Position numbers and translations under genes: made by a program
In this document: one piece after another, positions 1-8,698 of the stretch
Layout: every line of letters begins with the position of its first letter
Position numbering within the stretch: the stretch's first letter is position 1
Assembly (NCBI GenBank): GCA_016711205.1
Contig: JADJTM010000002.1
Span: 1 to 64,000, forward strand
DNA length: 64,000 nt
From: Micropruina sp.
GTDB lineage: Bacteria; Actinomycetota; Actinomycetes; Propionibacteriales; Propionibacteriaceae
Direction of reading: 5' to 3'
Notes under the pieces: generated by a model
What the model was told of the DNA's origin: nothing
Seen by the model: the letters and a program-made list of their open reading frames with translations, nothing else
The model's database searches: none

Positions 1-532
1 CCTCCACCCGCCGACCGTCACGCGAGGAGGGGGTGAAGAACTGCCGGGCGTGATCCGACAGCAGGTCCACCACGACGTCGCGTCCGGTCTCGACCAGATG
101 CCAGCGCGCCAGCCGTTCACCGCGGGCCAGCTGCGAGATGAACGAGATCGTCGCGGTTCCGTCGTCGACCACCACCACCTCGGCCACGTCGGCCAGCGGC
201 AGCACGGCCTGCACGAACCGCGAGAACGGATCCCCCACCACCAGCCGGCTCGCCGTGGCCAGCCGCGGGAACAGTTCCCAGGCGACTGCGACCAGCGATG
301 CCGCCGACTTGCGCGGCTCGTACCAGGTGGCGGCCAGCCCGGCGTCGCGGGCGAGGTCGGCCATCGCCTCGAGCTGCAGCCGGGTGGTCGCCTCGCGCGG
401 CGGCAGCAGAGCCAGCCTGGTCTGCTTCTCGGACCCGTGGTGATGCGCCCACTCGATCACGTTGAGCAGTTGCGCGGGGCTCTCGACCAGCGCGAGGGTG
501 TCCCGCTTGTGCTTGCGGTGCTTCTTGGCCAT
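1..532 (-). CDS. Polysialyltransferase/GT52-like glycosyltransferase (3' end outside window)
   Basis: The frame opens with ATG at 532, eight bases after the neuB stop, and runs off the left edge, so only about 177 N-terminal residues are visible. After a basic start (MAKKHRKHKR) comes VESPAQLLNVIEWAH, resembling the ESPxQLLNxIE signature at the start of GT52 and polysialyltransferase-like GT-B enzymes, and then VVVDDGTATI near residues 120-129. That matches the acidic DDG motif of bacterial sialyl- and polysialyltransferases. The partner HP motif would lie in the missing part. As last visible gene of the DUF6716-neuA-neuB operon, it probably transfers the nonulosonic acid onto a surface glycan. 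The assignment rests on motifs only; the acceptor and linkage cannot be told. Confidence 0.62.
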   Translation of the reverse strand, partial: MAKKHRKHKRDTLALVESPAQLLNVIEWAHHHGSEKQTRLALLPPREATTRLQLEAMADLARDAGLAATWYEPRKSAASLVAVAWELFPRLATASRLVVGDPFSRFVQAVLPLADVAEVVVVDDGTATISFISQLARGERLARWHLVETGRDVVVDLLSDHARQFFTPSSRDGRRVE

Positions 533-539
533 GGCTCTG

Positions 540-1460
540 TCAGGCCACCCGGGTCGCGGCGTCCGCCACCACGCCGGGCACCCGGCGCAGCTTGCGCATG
601 GCCGCGTACTCGCCCTCGTAGACCCGCTTGACACCGTCGCCGAGCGCCTCTTGGATCACCCGGACGTCGCGGACCAGCCGGCTGAGGCCGGCCGGCTCGA
701 GCGAGGCGGCCTGGTCGGATCCCCACATGGTGCGGTCGAGGGTGATGTGCCGCTCGATGAAGCAGGCGCCGAGCGCGGCGGCGGCGACCGTGGTCTGCAG
801 GCCGCGCTCGTGGCCGGAGTACCCGATCGGCACGTTGGGGTATTCGGTGCCCAGCGTGTTGATCATGCGGAGGTTCAGCTCGGTGTTCTCGGCCGGGTAG
901 GTGGACGTGGCGTGCACCAGCACCACGTTGCTGCTGCCCAGCACCTCGACCGCATGCCGGATCTGCGCCGGCGTCGACATGCCGGTGGAGAGGATCACGG
1001 TCTTGCCGTAGGCGCGGCAGGCGCGAAGCAGATCGTCATCGGTCAGACAGGCCGAGGCGATCTTGTGCGCCGGCACGTCGAAGTCGTTCAAGAACTCGAC
1101 GCTGGCCACGTCCCACGGTGAGGCGAACCACTGAATGCCTTTGTCGCGGCTGTACTGATCGATCACCCGGTACTCATCCACACCGAACTCGATGCGGTGC
1201 CGGTAGTCGATGTAGGTCATCCGGCCCCACGGGGTGTCGCGTTCCACGTCCCACTGGTCGCGCGGGGTGCAGACCGTCGGGGTGCGCTTCTGGAACTTGA
1301 CGGCGTCGGCGCCGGCCTCGACAGCCACGTCGATCAGCTGCAGGCATGTGGCGATGTCGCCGTTGTGGTTGAGGCCGATCTCGGCGGTCACGTAGACCGG
1401 GTGGGCCGGGCCGACCGGACGATCGCCGATCAGGCGTTCACGGGTAGGGGTGTGGATCAT
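540..1460 (-). CDS. neuB: N-acetylneuraminate synthase family protein without SAF domain
   Basis: A NeuB-type TIM-barrel synthase, which condenses phosphoenolpyruvate with an N-acetylated hexosamine to make a nonulosonic acid (sialic, legionaminic or pseudaminic type). EIGLNHNGD (residues 27-35) and KFQKRT (55-60) are typical of the active-site strands. I chose ATG 1460, not the upstream start at 1487, because it overlaps the neuA stop as ATGA and has AAGGA eight bases upstream. The protein has about 306 residues, while classical NeuB has about 345 with a C-terminal antifreeze-like (SAF) domain; here the sequence stops just after KLRRV, so that domain is absent. Which nonulosonic acid is made cannot be inferred, and no NeuC-type epimerase is in view. 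Confidence 0.85.
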   Translation of the reverse strand: MIHTPTRERLIGDRPVGPAHPVYVTAEIGLNHNGDIATCLQLIDVAVEAGADAVKFQKRTPTVCTPRDQWDVERDTPWGRMTYIDYRHRIEFGVDEYRVIDQYSRDKGIQWFASPWDVASVEFLNDFDVPAHKIASACLTDDDLLRACRAYGKTVILSTGMSTPAQIRHAVEVLGSSNVVLVHATSTYPAENTELNLRMINTLGTEYPNVPIGYSGHERGLQTTVAAAALGACFIERHITLDRTMWGSDQAASLEPAGLSRLVRDVRVIQEALGDGVKRVYEGEYAAMRKLRRVPGVVADAATRVA

Positions 1461-2626
1461 GAGGTGAGTTCCTTTCCGAGGATCCAAGAGGCAATTTCAC
1501 GTACGGCCCCGTGCCCTCCGGGCACGGAGGTGACCAGCCGCGCGGCATCGCGCACGACCGGGTGAGCGGAGGCGACCGCGACCGGCCAGCCGACGACCTC
1601 GAAACAGCCGAGGTCGTTCACGTCGTTGCCCGCGTACAGCACGCGGGCCGGATCGATGCGTTCGGTGCTGCACCAGTCGCGCAGCACGGTGCCCTTGTCG
1701 TCCACGCCGTGGATGACCGGGACGCTGAGCTTGCGGGCACGGGCGCGCACCACCGGGTTGACCTCGCTGGAGAGGATCAGCACCGGAATACCTGCGCGGC
1801 GCAGGGCGGCGATGCCGAGGCCGTCGCCGCGGTGCACCCGCACCTGTTCGCTGCCGTCGGAGCCGACCTGCGCCGAGTCGTCGGTCTGGGTGCCGTCGAA
1901 GTCGAGCACCACGGCGTCAATCTCGTCCCGTCGCGGCACGGACGACGGCGCGTCGAGCAGGTGCGCCAGGGTGCGGGCCCGGGCCAGGTCGGCCGGCTCG
2001 TCGATCTCGAGCACCCGCTCGGGATCCGTTTCGATCAGTGCCGTGGTGCCGAAGAAGCGGTGCCGGTGCTGCCGGAAGCCGGCCGCGCTCATCGCGTACA
2101 CGGCCCCGGTTTCGAGAAACTCCGGCACCCGGTCCTGACGGCGCGGACGGGTGGCCTTGTCGTGGTTGACGCCGACCGCGTTGCCGTCCGGGTCGTGCCG
2201 CCACAGGAAGCCGTGGCTGGGCGCCGCGGTGAAGGCCGTGTCGGCCCCGTTCTGCACGGCGGCAACGCAGCCGGCGACCTCGTCGGGGGTGATGAAGGGG
2301 CTGGTGCACTGCAGCATCAGCAGCACGTCCACGACCTGGCCGGTGAGCTGCTCGAAGGTGTCCAGCGCGTGCAGCAGCGCCGCTTCGCTGGACGCCTGGT
2401 CGCCGGCCAGCTCGTCCGGCCGCCGGATCACCAGCGCTCCGGCGCTGCCCGCTGCGGCTGCGATGCGATCGTCGTCGGTCGAGACGGCGACGACGTCCAC
2501 CAGTCCGGAGGCCTGCGCGGCGCGAACGGCCCTGACGACCAGTGGCACGCCGCCGACCGGGGCCACGTTCTTGCCCGGGACGCCCTTGGAGCCGCCGCGG
2601 GCCGGGATCACCGCCAGTGCAGTCAT
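1457..2626 (-). CDS. neuA: CMP-nonulosonate cytidylyltransferase fused to a KdsC-like HAD phosphatase
   Basis: A two-domain protein of 389 residues. Residues 1-225 form the nucleotidyltransferase, with IPARGGSKGVPGKN at 7-20 binding CTP, and would activate the sugar as its CMP derivative. Residues 235-389 form a HAD phosphatase of the KdsC type, with LDFDGTQTD (241-249) as motif I and GNDVND (333-338) as motif IV; it could remove the 9-phosphate from a NeuB product. This fusion is known in other NeuA proteins. The gene overlaps its neighbours by four bases on each side (ATGA at 2623-2626 and 1457-1460), so the three proteins are translationally coupled. Confidence 0.88.
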   Translation of the reverse strand: MTALAVIPARGGSKGVPGKNVAPVGGVPLVVRAVRAAQASGLVDVVAVSTDDDRIAAAAGSAGALVIRRPDELAGDQASSEAALLHALDTFEQLTGQVVDVLLMLQCTSPFITPDEVAGCVAAVQNGADTAFTAAPSHGFLWRHDPDGNAVGVNHDKATRPRRQDRVPEFLETGAVYAMSAAGFRQHRHRFFGTTALIETDPERVLEIDEPADLARARTLAHLLDAPSSVPRRDEIDAVVLDFDGTQTDDSAQVGSDGSEQVRVHRGDGLGIAALRRAGIPVLILSSEVNPVVRARARKLSVPVIHGVDDKGTVLRDWCSTERIDPARVLYAGNDVNDLGCFEVVGWPVAVASAHPVVRDAARLVTSVPGGHGAVREIASWILGKELTS

Positions 2627-3936
2627 ATGTTCGCCAATCGCCGCAGCGCCGGGGCGACGGTGTCGACGCCCTGCCGGTACGCGGTCCGCGCGGCCCGCGA
2701 CACCAGCGACCGCACCGCGCTCGGCAGGTCGGTCAAGTTGTCGTCATCTGCCTCGAGGGCGTGTCCGTGGCCGTCCATGGCGTAGCGGCCGAGCAGTTGC
2801 GGCAGCATGCCGGAGGCGTTGTCCATGTCATAGAACGGACGCAGCCGCGGCCGCAGGGGTTCGGCCAGCCGCGCAACCAGCGCCGAACGGGCCTGATCGA
2901 CGGCGTCGCTGGGCCCCATGCCGCGCGAGCGCGCCCAGGCGACCTCGGCCGTCGGCAGCGCCCCGGCGTCCAGTTGGGTGAAGCTGGCCAGGCAGCCGGA
3001 GCCGATGAAGTAGTGGTTGCCGAGCCGTTCCTGCAACCCGAAATCGGTGAGGATCGCGGTGGGAATGCCGCGATGCATCGCCTCGACCGCGGCCGTGGAC
3101 GACACCGTGACCAGCAGGTTAGTGCGGTCGAGCACCTCGCCCATGTTGCCGTGCACGACCTGCAGATTCTCAGGTCGGTCGATGCCGAGCCGCGGCCCGA
3201 GCTGTTGATAGGGGTAGCGCTCGACGTGTGTGGTCTGCTCGCCGAGCTTGCCGCGCACCTTGATCAGCACCTCGCGGTCGGGGTGCATCCGGGCGTGCTT
3301 GATCAGCCGGCGCACCACCAGTGCGCGATCGACGCGCGGGCCGGGCACCCCGGGCTGGGCGGCGAAGGTGACGGTGAACGGGCCCTCGTGCCCACCGGAC
3401 GAATCGGGCTCGCCCAGGAACGGCAGCACCGTCTCGAGCACCACCGACGGGTCGGAGCCCGACCCGGCCAACAGCCGGCGGAACTCGTCGGCGTCGCACG
3501 GGCTGTTGGCCAGGATGACGTCCGATCCGGCCCGCAGCAGCAGCCCCTCGGCGAGCTTCTCGTACACCACGCCCACGTAGCCGCTGATCACCAACGGACG
3601 CCGCCCCGGCCGCGGCCAGCGGCGCGCCAGCCCGTGCAGCACGGCCTGAACGGCTCCGCCCGGAAGCGCCAGCACGAGCGCGTCGACGTCGTCCAGCTCG
3701 TGCAGTTCGACGAAATCGGGGACGCCGTCGACGAGGTCGGGCCGCAGCGCCACGCCGGTGTCGGCCAGCTGGCGGGTCGAGGGAGCGGCGGCGGTCTCCA
3801 ACAGCAGGCCGCTGTGTTTCGCGGTCGGGAACAGCTGCTGGGCGGTGAGGAACCCCCACTTCCAGCGGCTGTCGGTGTCGGCCAGCACCAACACCCGCGG
3901 TGCGGCGGGGATGATGCTCAGGCGTCCTGCGGTCAT
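2623..3936 (-). CDS. DUF6716-type putative glycosyltransferase
   Basis: A 437-residue protein opening with PRVLVLADTDSRWKWG and containing a GT-B-like second half (IKVRGKLGE, then VSSTAAVEAMHRGIPTAIL, the usual shape of a nucleotide-sugar binding loop). This matches actinobacterial proteins annotated as DUF6716 putative glycosyltransferase, commonly found beside NeuA and NeuB genes. It is the first gene of the minus-strand operon and ends in a 4-bp overlap with neuA. The 228 bp to the divergent GT2 gene (3937-4164) must hold both promoters; I see no clear operator there. Family recognition is from memory of the conserved N-terminus, and the substrate is unknown. Confidence 0.65.
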   Translation of the reverse strand: MTAGRLSIIPAAPRVLVLADTDSRWKWGFLTAQQLFPTAKHSGLLLETAAAPSTRQLADTGVALRPDLVDGVPDFVELHELDDVDALVLALPGGAVQAVLHGLARRWPRPGRRPLVISGYVGVVYEKLAEGLLLRAGSDVILANSPCDADEFRRLLAGSGSDPSVVLETVLPFLGEPDSSGGHEGPFTVTFAAQPGVPGPRVDRALVVRRLIKHARMHPDREVLIKVRGKLGEQTTHVERYPYQQLGPRLGIDRPENLQVVHGNMGEVLDRTNLLVTVSSTAAVEAMHRGIPTAILTDFGLQERLGNHYFIGSGCLASFTQLDAGALPTAEVAWARSRGMGPSDAVDQARSALVARLAEPLRPRLRPFYDMDNASGMLPQLLGRYAMDGHGHALEADDDNLTDLPSAVRSLVSRAARTAYRQGVDTVAPALRRLANI

Positions 3937-4164
3937 GTTTCGAAGCTAGGCAGCCCGTCCGACACGATGGCCAACGGCGGACACCCTGTCGGTGAACAAC
4001 GACCGACGTCCGGGCCGTCCGGGGGGCCCGCTGCCGTGGAGTTCATCAACTCGTCACCCGGCTGTCGCAGGCTCGTCACAAGCAACCGACAGCATCGGTC
4101 GAGTCTGGACGTGGGGGCGTCCGCACGTGAACGGGAGGCACCGCCGCCATAAGGAGCCAAGGTA

Positions 4165-5139
4165 GTGAAGTTGTCGGTGATCATTCCGTGCTACAACGTG
4201 GCGGCTCAGTTGCCCACGTTGGTGCGCAGCCTTCAGGGCAACCTGCACCGTGACTTCGAGTTCGTCTTCGTCGAGGACTGCTCGACCGACGACACCGCTA
4301 GCGTGCTGCACGACCTGGTCGCGGACCTGCCCGGCAGCGAGGTGCTCCACCACGATCGCAACTACGGGTTGAGCGCCGCCCGCAACACCGGACTGGCCCG
4401 CGCCCAGGGCACCTACGTCGTCTGGCTCGATTCCGACGACTGGATCGGCACCGACTACCTCAGCCAGCTCGTCCGGGTGATCGAGCGGCTCGGCTGCGAC
4501 TTCGTCCGCACCGACCATGTGCGGGTGCTGGGCCGGCGGCGCACCATCGTCCGCTCGCCCGAGAGCCGGCGCAACGTGGTGCTCGACCCGCGCAGCGCGA
4601 TCGCTCCGCCGTTCCGATCGACGTCCGTCGACTATCCCAACGCCTGGGCGGGTATTCAGCACCGCCGGCTGGCCACGCAGGGGCTGCTCACCTTCGACGA
4701 ATCGCTGCGCACCTGCGAGGACCGGCACTGGATCTGGCGTATGCATCGCGAAGCGCGCTCATTCGCCACGGTCGGCCTGCTCGGCCTGTTCTACCGGCAG
4801 GGTCTCACCCAATCGCTGAGCCACATCTCCAGCCCCTACCAGCTGCACTTTCTGGACGCCATGCAGAAGGTCGTCGACGAAACGACCGCCGATCCGGCCG
4901 GTGAACCCCTCCTGCTCAAGGCCGTGGACGCCTACTGCGCGTTGATCAACTTTCACCTGATCAAGCGCGCCCGGCTCACCCCGGCACTGCAGCGCGAGCT
5001 GATCCGGCGCAGCATCCAGGCGCTGGACGGCCTGCCCCAGGACCTGCTCGACCAGGCGCTCACGGCGGGCGCACCCCGACGACGCACCCTCCTCACCCGG
5101 ATGCGTCGCAACCCCCATTATCTGAAAGAGGTCGCGTGA
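4165..5139 (+). CDS. Family 2 glycosyltransferase
   Basis: A GT2 (GT-A fold) glycosyltransferase of 324 residues. VIIPCYN at 5-11 starts the nucleotide-binding domain and LDSDDW at 88-93 is the DXD-type metal motif, with YGLSAARNTGL between them. The C-terminal third is helical and basic. The GTG start at 4165 has AAGGAG at 4151-4156. The stop overlaps the GTG start of the next gene, so the two are coupled. Divergent from the neuA/neuB operon, it probably adds a hexose to the same surface polysaccharide or teichoic-acid-like polymer; the donor sugar cannot be read from sequence. Confidence 0.85.
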   Translation: MKLSVIIPCYNVAAQLPTLVRSLQGNLHRDFEFVFVEDCSTDDTASVLHDLVADLPGSEVLHHDRNYGLSAARNTGLARAQGTYVVWLDSDDWIGTDYLSQLVRVIERLGCDFVRTDHVRVLGRRRTIVRSPESRRNVVLDPRSAIAPPFRSTSVDYPNAWAGIQHRRLATQGLLTFDESLRTCEDRHWIWRMHREARSFATVGLLGLFYRQGLTQSLSHISSPYQLHFLDAMQKVVDETTADPAGEPLLLKAVDAYCALINFHLIKRARLTPALQRELIRRSIQALDGLPQDLLDQALTAGAPRRRTLLTRMRRNPHYLKEVA

Positions 5140-6491
5140 TCCAGCTGTGTGTCGCCAGCACCCTGTACGGCGCCGCCACGCTCGCGGCGACCGTCGATGC
5201 CGGCCTGCTCGGCGCCCCCGTCCGTCGCGTGCTGGTGATCAGCAACAACGCCGAGACTCCCGAGGCCCAGCCGGGCCCGCAGGCCCAGCCCGGGTTCGCC
5301 GAACTGGCTCGGCGCTTCGACGCCGTGGTGTCGTGGAACGAGATCGTCCACCCGTTCCATCCCACCGACTGGCGTCCGCGGGCCGCCGACGCGACCCTGT
5401 GGGAACGGCTGCTGCGGCAGGCGTGGAACCTCGGCGACGGGCCGCTCGAACTGGTGCTGGAGTCGATCCAGGCGCCGCCCGCCCTCGCGCTGGCCGGCCT
5501 GTTTCTGGACGCACCGATCCGGTTGTACTCCGATGGGCTGATGACCTACGGGCCGAGCCGACGCACTCTCGGCGACCAGATCGGCACCCGCCTGGCGCAG
5601 GTGCTGTATCTGGAGCTGATTGCGGGCCTGCGACCGCTGGTCGCGCGCGAGTACGGCCCGGCCGGCACGGCGATTCCATCGGCCGCGTTCACCTCCGTTC
5701 TCGCCGAGGTCAGCGCCGCCACCCCGCCCACGGACGACCTGCCGTCCGGCTGTGCCCTGATCGTCGGGCAGTACCTGTCGGCCGCTGAACTGATCAGCGA
5801 GGATCAGGAGCGGGCGCTGTACGTCGACATGGTGCGCCGTGCGGTCGCCCTGGGGCACCGCGAGCTGGTGTTCAAGCCGCATCCGACGGCACCGCGGCAC
5901 TGGCAGCAGCACCTCGCCGCGGCCGCCGCCGCCGAGGGTGCGCGGCTGAGCTTCGTCGGCACCGCCTGCTTGGCCGAGGTGCTGTACGAGCGCCTTCGGC
6001 CGGCCGTGGTGATCGGCTGCTTCTCGACCGCACTGCTGACCGCTTCCGCGTTCTACGGGCTGCCGGTGGCCCAGGTCGGCACCGCGCTGCTGTCCGAACG
6101 CTTGACCCCCTTCGCCAACAGCAACCGCGTTCCGGTGGCTCTGGTGGATGCGCTGGTACCGAGCCTCGCCGCCGGGCAGGCACCCCGCCGGGTTACCACC
6201 GAGGCCGTGGGTGGCATCGAGGGGGTCAGCCGGCTGGTCGCCACCCTCGCCTACTGCATGCAGCCCACCACCTGCGACGACCTGCGCGGCATCGCCGTCG
6301 ACGAACTGCGGACGAACCCCGACCGCTACCGGGCGCTGATCCCCCGCAGCCGGCTGGGCCGGCTGGGTCTGCCCGGCGCCCGGCTCGATCTGAGTCTGCT
6401 GCTCGCCAATCATCAGGTGCGGCGCGCCGCCCGCCAAGCGCTGGCGGCACCGAACCGGATGCGCCGGCGGCTGGCCCGCGCGCTCAGCTGA
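5136..6491 (+). CDS. Polysialyltransferase family glycosyltransferase
   Basis: A 451-residue protein beginning CVASTLYGAATLAATVDAG, like the N-terminal Rossmann unit of the alpha-2,8-polysialyltransferase family. It has both signature motifs of bacterial polysialyltransferases: an acidic-acidic-G-like motif (YSDG, 131-134; here S-D-G) and an HP motif (VFKPHP, 245-250). The N-terminal half also carries an LVLES segment. GTG 5136 overlaps the stop of the GT2 gene. With the truncated gene at 1-532 it makes two polysialyltransferase-like enzymes around one neuA/neuB pair, suggesting two different nonulosonate linkages or acceptors. Family membership is likely; actual polymerase activity is inference. 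Confidence 0.65.
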   Translation: MIQLCVASTLYGAATLAATVDAGLLGAPVRRVLVISNNAETPEAQPGPQAQPGFAELARRFDAVVSWNEIVHPFHPTDWRPRAADATLWERLLRQAWNLGDGPLELVLESIQAPPALALAGLFLDAPIRLYSDGLMTYGPSRRTLGDQIGTRLAQVLYLELIAGLRPLVAREYGPAGTAIPSAAFTSVLAEVSAATPPTDDLPSGCALIVGQYLSAAELISEDQERALYVDMVRRAVALGHRELVFKPHPTAPRHWQQHLAAAAAAEGARLSFVGTACLAEVLYERLRPAVVIGCFSTALLTASAFYGLPVAQVGTALLSERLTPFANSNRVPVALVDALVPSLAAGQAPRRVTTEAVGGIEGVSRLVATLAYCMQPTTCDDLRGIAVDELRTNPDRYRALIPRSRLGRLGLPGARLDLSLLLANHQVRRAARQALAAPNRMRRRLARALS

Positions 6492-6502
6492 GCGGCGCGC
6501 GC
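6474..6502. terminator. Candidate bidirectional terminator
   Basis: Twelve bases separate the convergent stops at 6491 and 6504. A perfect palindrome GCTCAGCTGAGC (6482-6493) covers the stop codon of the plus-strand gene and extends on both sides through GC-rich complementary flanks with one bulge. There is no T-run. Confidence 0.35.
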
Positions 6503-6503
6503 C

Positions 6504-7163
6504 TCACTCGTTGACCAGCAGCACGTGCAGGGTGCGCGGGCCGTGGACGCCTTCGACCCGGTTCAGCTCGATGTCGCTGGTGGCGGACGGTCCGCTGATC
6601 CAGGTCAGTGGCTGCCGGGTGTCGATGGACGCCTGCAGCCGCGCGACCGCCTCGGGCACGTCCGAGACCACCTGGTCGGACCGGATCACGCACACGTGCA
6701 GGTCCGGCACCAGCGAAAGAGCACGCCGGCCCTGGTCGGCGGCATGGTCGAGGACGATGGTGCCCGTCTCGGCGATGCCGACTCGCGAGGCGGTGACCAC
6801 CCCGCCGGTGGCGTCGAGTTCGGCGTGGCTGAGCACCGGATCGTCGGTGACCACCGCGATGCCGGCTGCGGCGACCGCCTCGTGCCATTCGGCGGGGGCG
6901 CCGGCAGGCAGCACCGCCGAGGTGGCTCCGTGGTCGGTCAGGGCGTTGGCGATGCGCACCGGAACCTCATTCGGCACCACCCAGCTGACGATCGCCTTGT
7001 AGTCCTCGACCCGTTCGACGAACAGCCCCAGCAGGTCGTCCGTCGCGGTGGCCGGACGCTGCCCGTACTGCCAGTTGACCGCGACGTCGTCGGCGGCCGC
7101 GACGTTCGGCACGTCGCGCAGGGCTGAGCGGATACGGCCCAGAATGGCTTCTTTGCTGCTCAT
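6504..7163 (-). CDS. lutC: LutC/YkgG-type LUD domain protein (lactate utilisation)
   Basis: A 219-residue LUD-domain protein, the small subunit of the LutABC (LldEFG) complex that oxidises L-lactate to pyruvate in the cytoplasm. The C-terminal half has the family pattern: AETGTIVLDHAADQGRRALSLVP followed in the ORF by HVCVIRSDQVVSDVPEA and ISGPSATSDIEL. I took ATG 7163 (MSSKEAILGRIRSAL) rather than the start at 7220 because it overlaps the lutB stop as TGATG, the normal coupling in this operon. It is the last gene of the inferred rhaEW-rhaB-lutABC transcript and converges on the glycosyltransferase gene. Confidence 0.88.
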   Translation of the reverse strand: MSSKEAILGRIRSALRDVPNVAAADDVAVNWQYGQRPATATDDLLGLFVERVEDYKAIVSWVVPNEVPVRIANALTDHGATSAVLPAGAPAEWHEAVAAAGIAVVTDDPVLSHAELDATGGVVTASRVGIAETGTIVLDHAADQGRRALSLVPDLHVCVIRSDQVVSDVPEAVARLQASIDTRQPLTWISGPSATSDIELNRVEGVHGPRTLHVLLVNE

Positions 7164-8698
7164 CACGCGTCCTTCTGCCCGGAATCGCCGGAGCGCTTGG
7201 CCTTCTCGCGTTTGACCCACCAGTCACGGAAGGTCTCGGTCGGCGGTTTCTTCAGGTCGCGCGCGCCCAGCCAGGCCGAGGCCGGGCCGGGGATCGGCCC
7301 CACCTTGTCGCCGGGCCAGACGGCGCCGAACAGCTCGGCGCCCTTCTCGAGCATGCCGAACCGGTTGCCCTTGCCCATCACCCAGCCGCCGACCTTCATG
7401 CCCATGCCCCATGCGCTGGGGCCGTGGTGCTCTTCGACCACCCGGTTGCGCAGGTGCACCAGCACCTCGGGAATGTTGATCCGGACCGGGCAGACCTCGA
7501 AGCAGGCACCGCACAGCGAGGACGCGTACGGCAGCGACTGGTCGATCTCGGACGCGGTGCCACGCAGCTGCGGGGTGAGGATCGCCCCGATCGGGCCCGG
7601 GTACACCGAGCCGTAGGCGTGGCCGCCGACCCGTTCGTAGACCGGGCAGATGTTGAGGCACGCCGAGCAGCGGATGCAGCGCAGCGCCTGCCGTCCGACC
7701 TGGTCGGCCAGCACCTTGGTGCGGCCGTTGTCGACCAGCACCACGTGCACCTCCTGCGGCCCGTCACCCTCGCGCACGCCCGACCACATCGAGGTGTAGG
7801 GGTTCATCCGCTCCGCGGTGGACGAGCGCGGCAACAGCTGCATGAACACCTCGAGATCGGCGAAGGTCGGCAGCGTCTTCTCGATGCCGACGATCGAGAT
7901 CAGGGTGTCGGGCAGGGTCAGGCACATGCGTCCGTTGCCCTCGGATTCGACCACCACCAGGGTGCCCGAATCGGCGATCGCGAAGTTGGCCCCGCTGACG
8001 GCCACCTTGGCCCGCAGGAACTTGTTGCGCAGATGCACCCGGGCCGCGCCGGCGAGCATCGCCGGGTCATCGGTGAGTCCCTCGGGGGGCGGGGTGCCGT
8101 AGCGTCCCATCTCTTCGAGAAAGATCTCGCGCACCTCGGAGCGGTTGCGGTGAATGGCGGGCACCAGAATGTGGCTCGGACGGTCGTGGCCCAGCTGCAC
8201 GATCAACTCGGCCAGGTCGGTCTCCCAGGCGGCGATGCCGGCCTCTTCGAGCGCCTCGTTGAGGTCGATCTCCTGGGTGGCCATCGACTTGACCTTGACC
8301 ACTTCGTCCGCGCCCTTGCTGCGGGTGATGTCGATCACGATCTGGTTGGCCTCGGCGGCGTCATTGGCCCAATGGACGATCGCGCCGTTGGCGGTCAGCG
8401 ACGCCTCCAGCTGCAGCAGATAGGTGTCCAGGTGCCGCAGGGTGCGGTTCTTGATCGCCTCACCGGCCAGCCGCAGATCCTCCCAGTGCGGCAGTTCCTG
8501 CACCACCTTGACCCGCTTGTTGCGAATGGTGGTGGTGGCGTGCCGCAGGTTGGTGCGCAGCTGGGAGTTGGCGAGTTCCTTCTTGGCGTTCTTGGGGAAC
8601 TTCGGCATGCCGATCAGGGTGACCGGCGGCGGGGCGGGGGTGCGGCGCTCGTGGACGACGGTGGTGTCCTGCACGGTCTCGGTGCGTTCAGGGCTCAT
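7163..8698 (-). CDS. lutB: LutB-type iron-sulfur oxidoreductase subunit
   Basis: A 511-residue LutB protein: an N-terminal LUD domain (about 70-310) and a C-terminal 4Fe-4S ferredoxin-like region. The first cluster ligands are CIRCSACLNICP (C341, C344, C347, C351) and the second group is CGACFEVCP (C396, C399, C403). It passes electrons from lactate oxidation to an unidentified acceptor. ATG 8698 overlaps the lutA stop as ATGA, which rules out the much longer upstream frame opening. The N-terminal 30 residues, rich in Pro and Thr, are a short extension. Full length, no key cysteine missing. Confidence 0.92.
   Translation of the reverse strand: MSPERTETVQDTTVVHERRTPAPPPVTLIGMPKFPKNAKKELANSQLRTNLRHATTTIRNKRVKVVQELPHWEDLRLAGEAIKNRTLRHLDTYLLQLEASLTANGAIVHWANDAAEANQIVIDITRSKGADEVVKVKSMATQEIDLNEALEEAGIAAWETDLAELIVQLGHDRPSHILVPAIHRNRSEVREIFLEEMGRYGTPPPEGLTDDPAMLAGAARVHLRNKFLRAKVAVSGANFAIADSGTLVVVESEGNGRMCLTLPDTLISIVGIEKTLPTFADLEVFMQLLPRSSTAERMNPYTSMWSGVREGDGPQEVHVVLVDNGRTKVLADQVGRQALRCIRCSACLNICPVYERVGGHAYGSVYPGPIGAILTPQLRGTASEIDQSLPYASSLCGACFEVCPVRINIPEVLVHLRNRVVEEHHGPSAWGMGMKVGGWVMGKGNRFGMLEKGAELFGAVWPGDKVGPIPGPASAWLGARDLKKPPTETFRDWWVKREKAKRSGDSGQKDA

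Noticed and set aside
3933..4184. 83-codon minus-strand frame between divergent glycosyltransferase genes
   Set aside because: No ribosome-binding site or domain; it overlaps the start of the GT2 gene.
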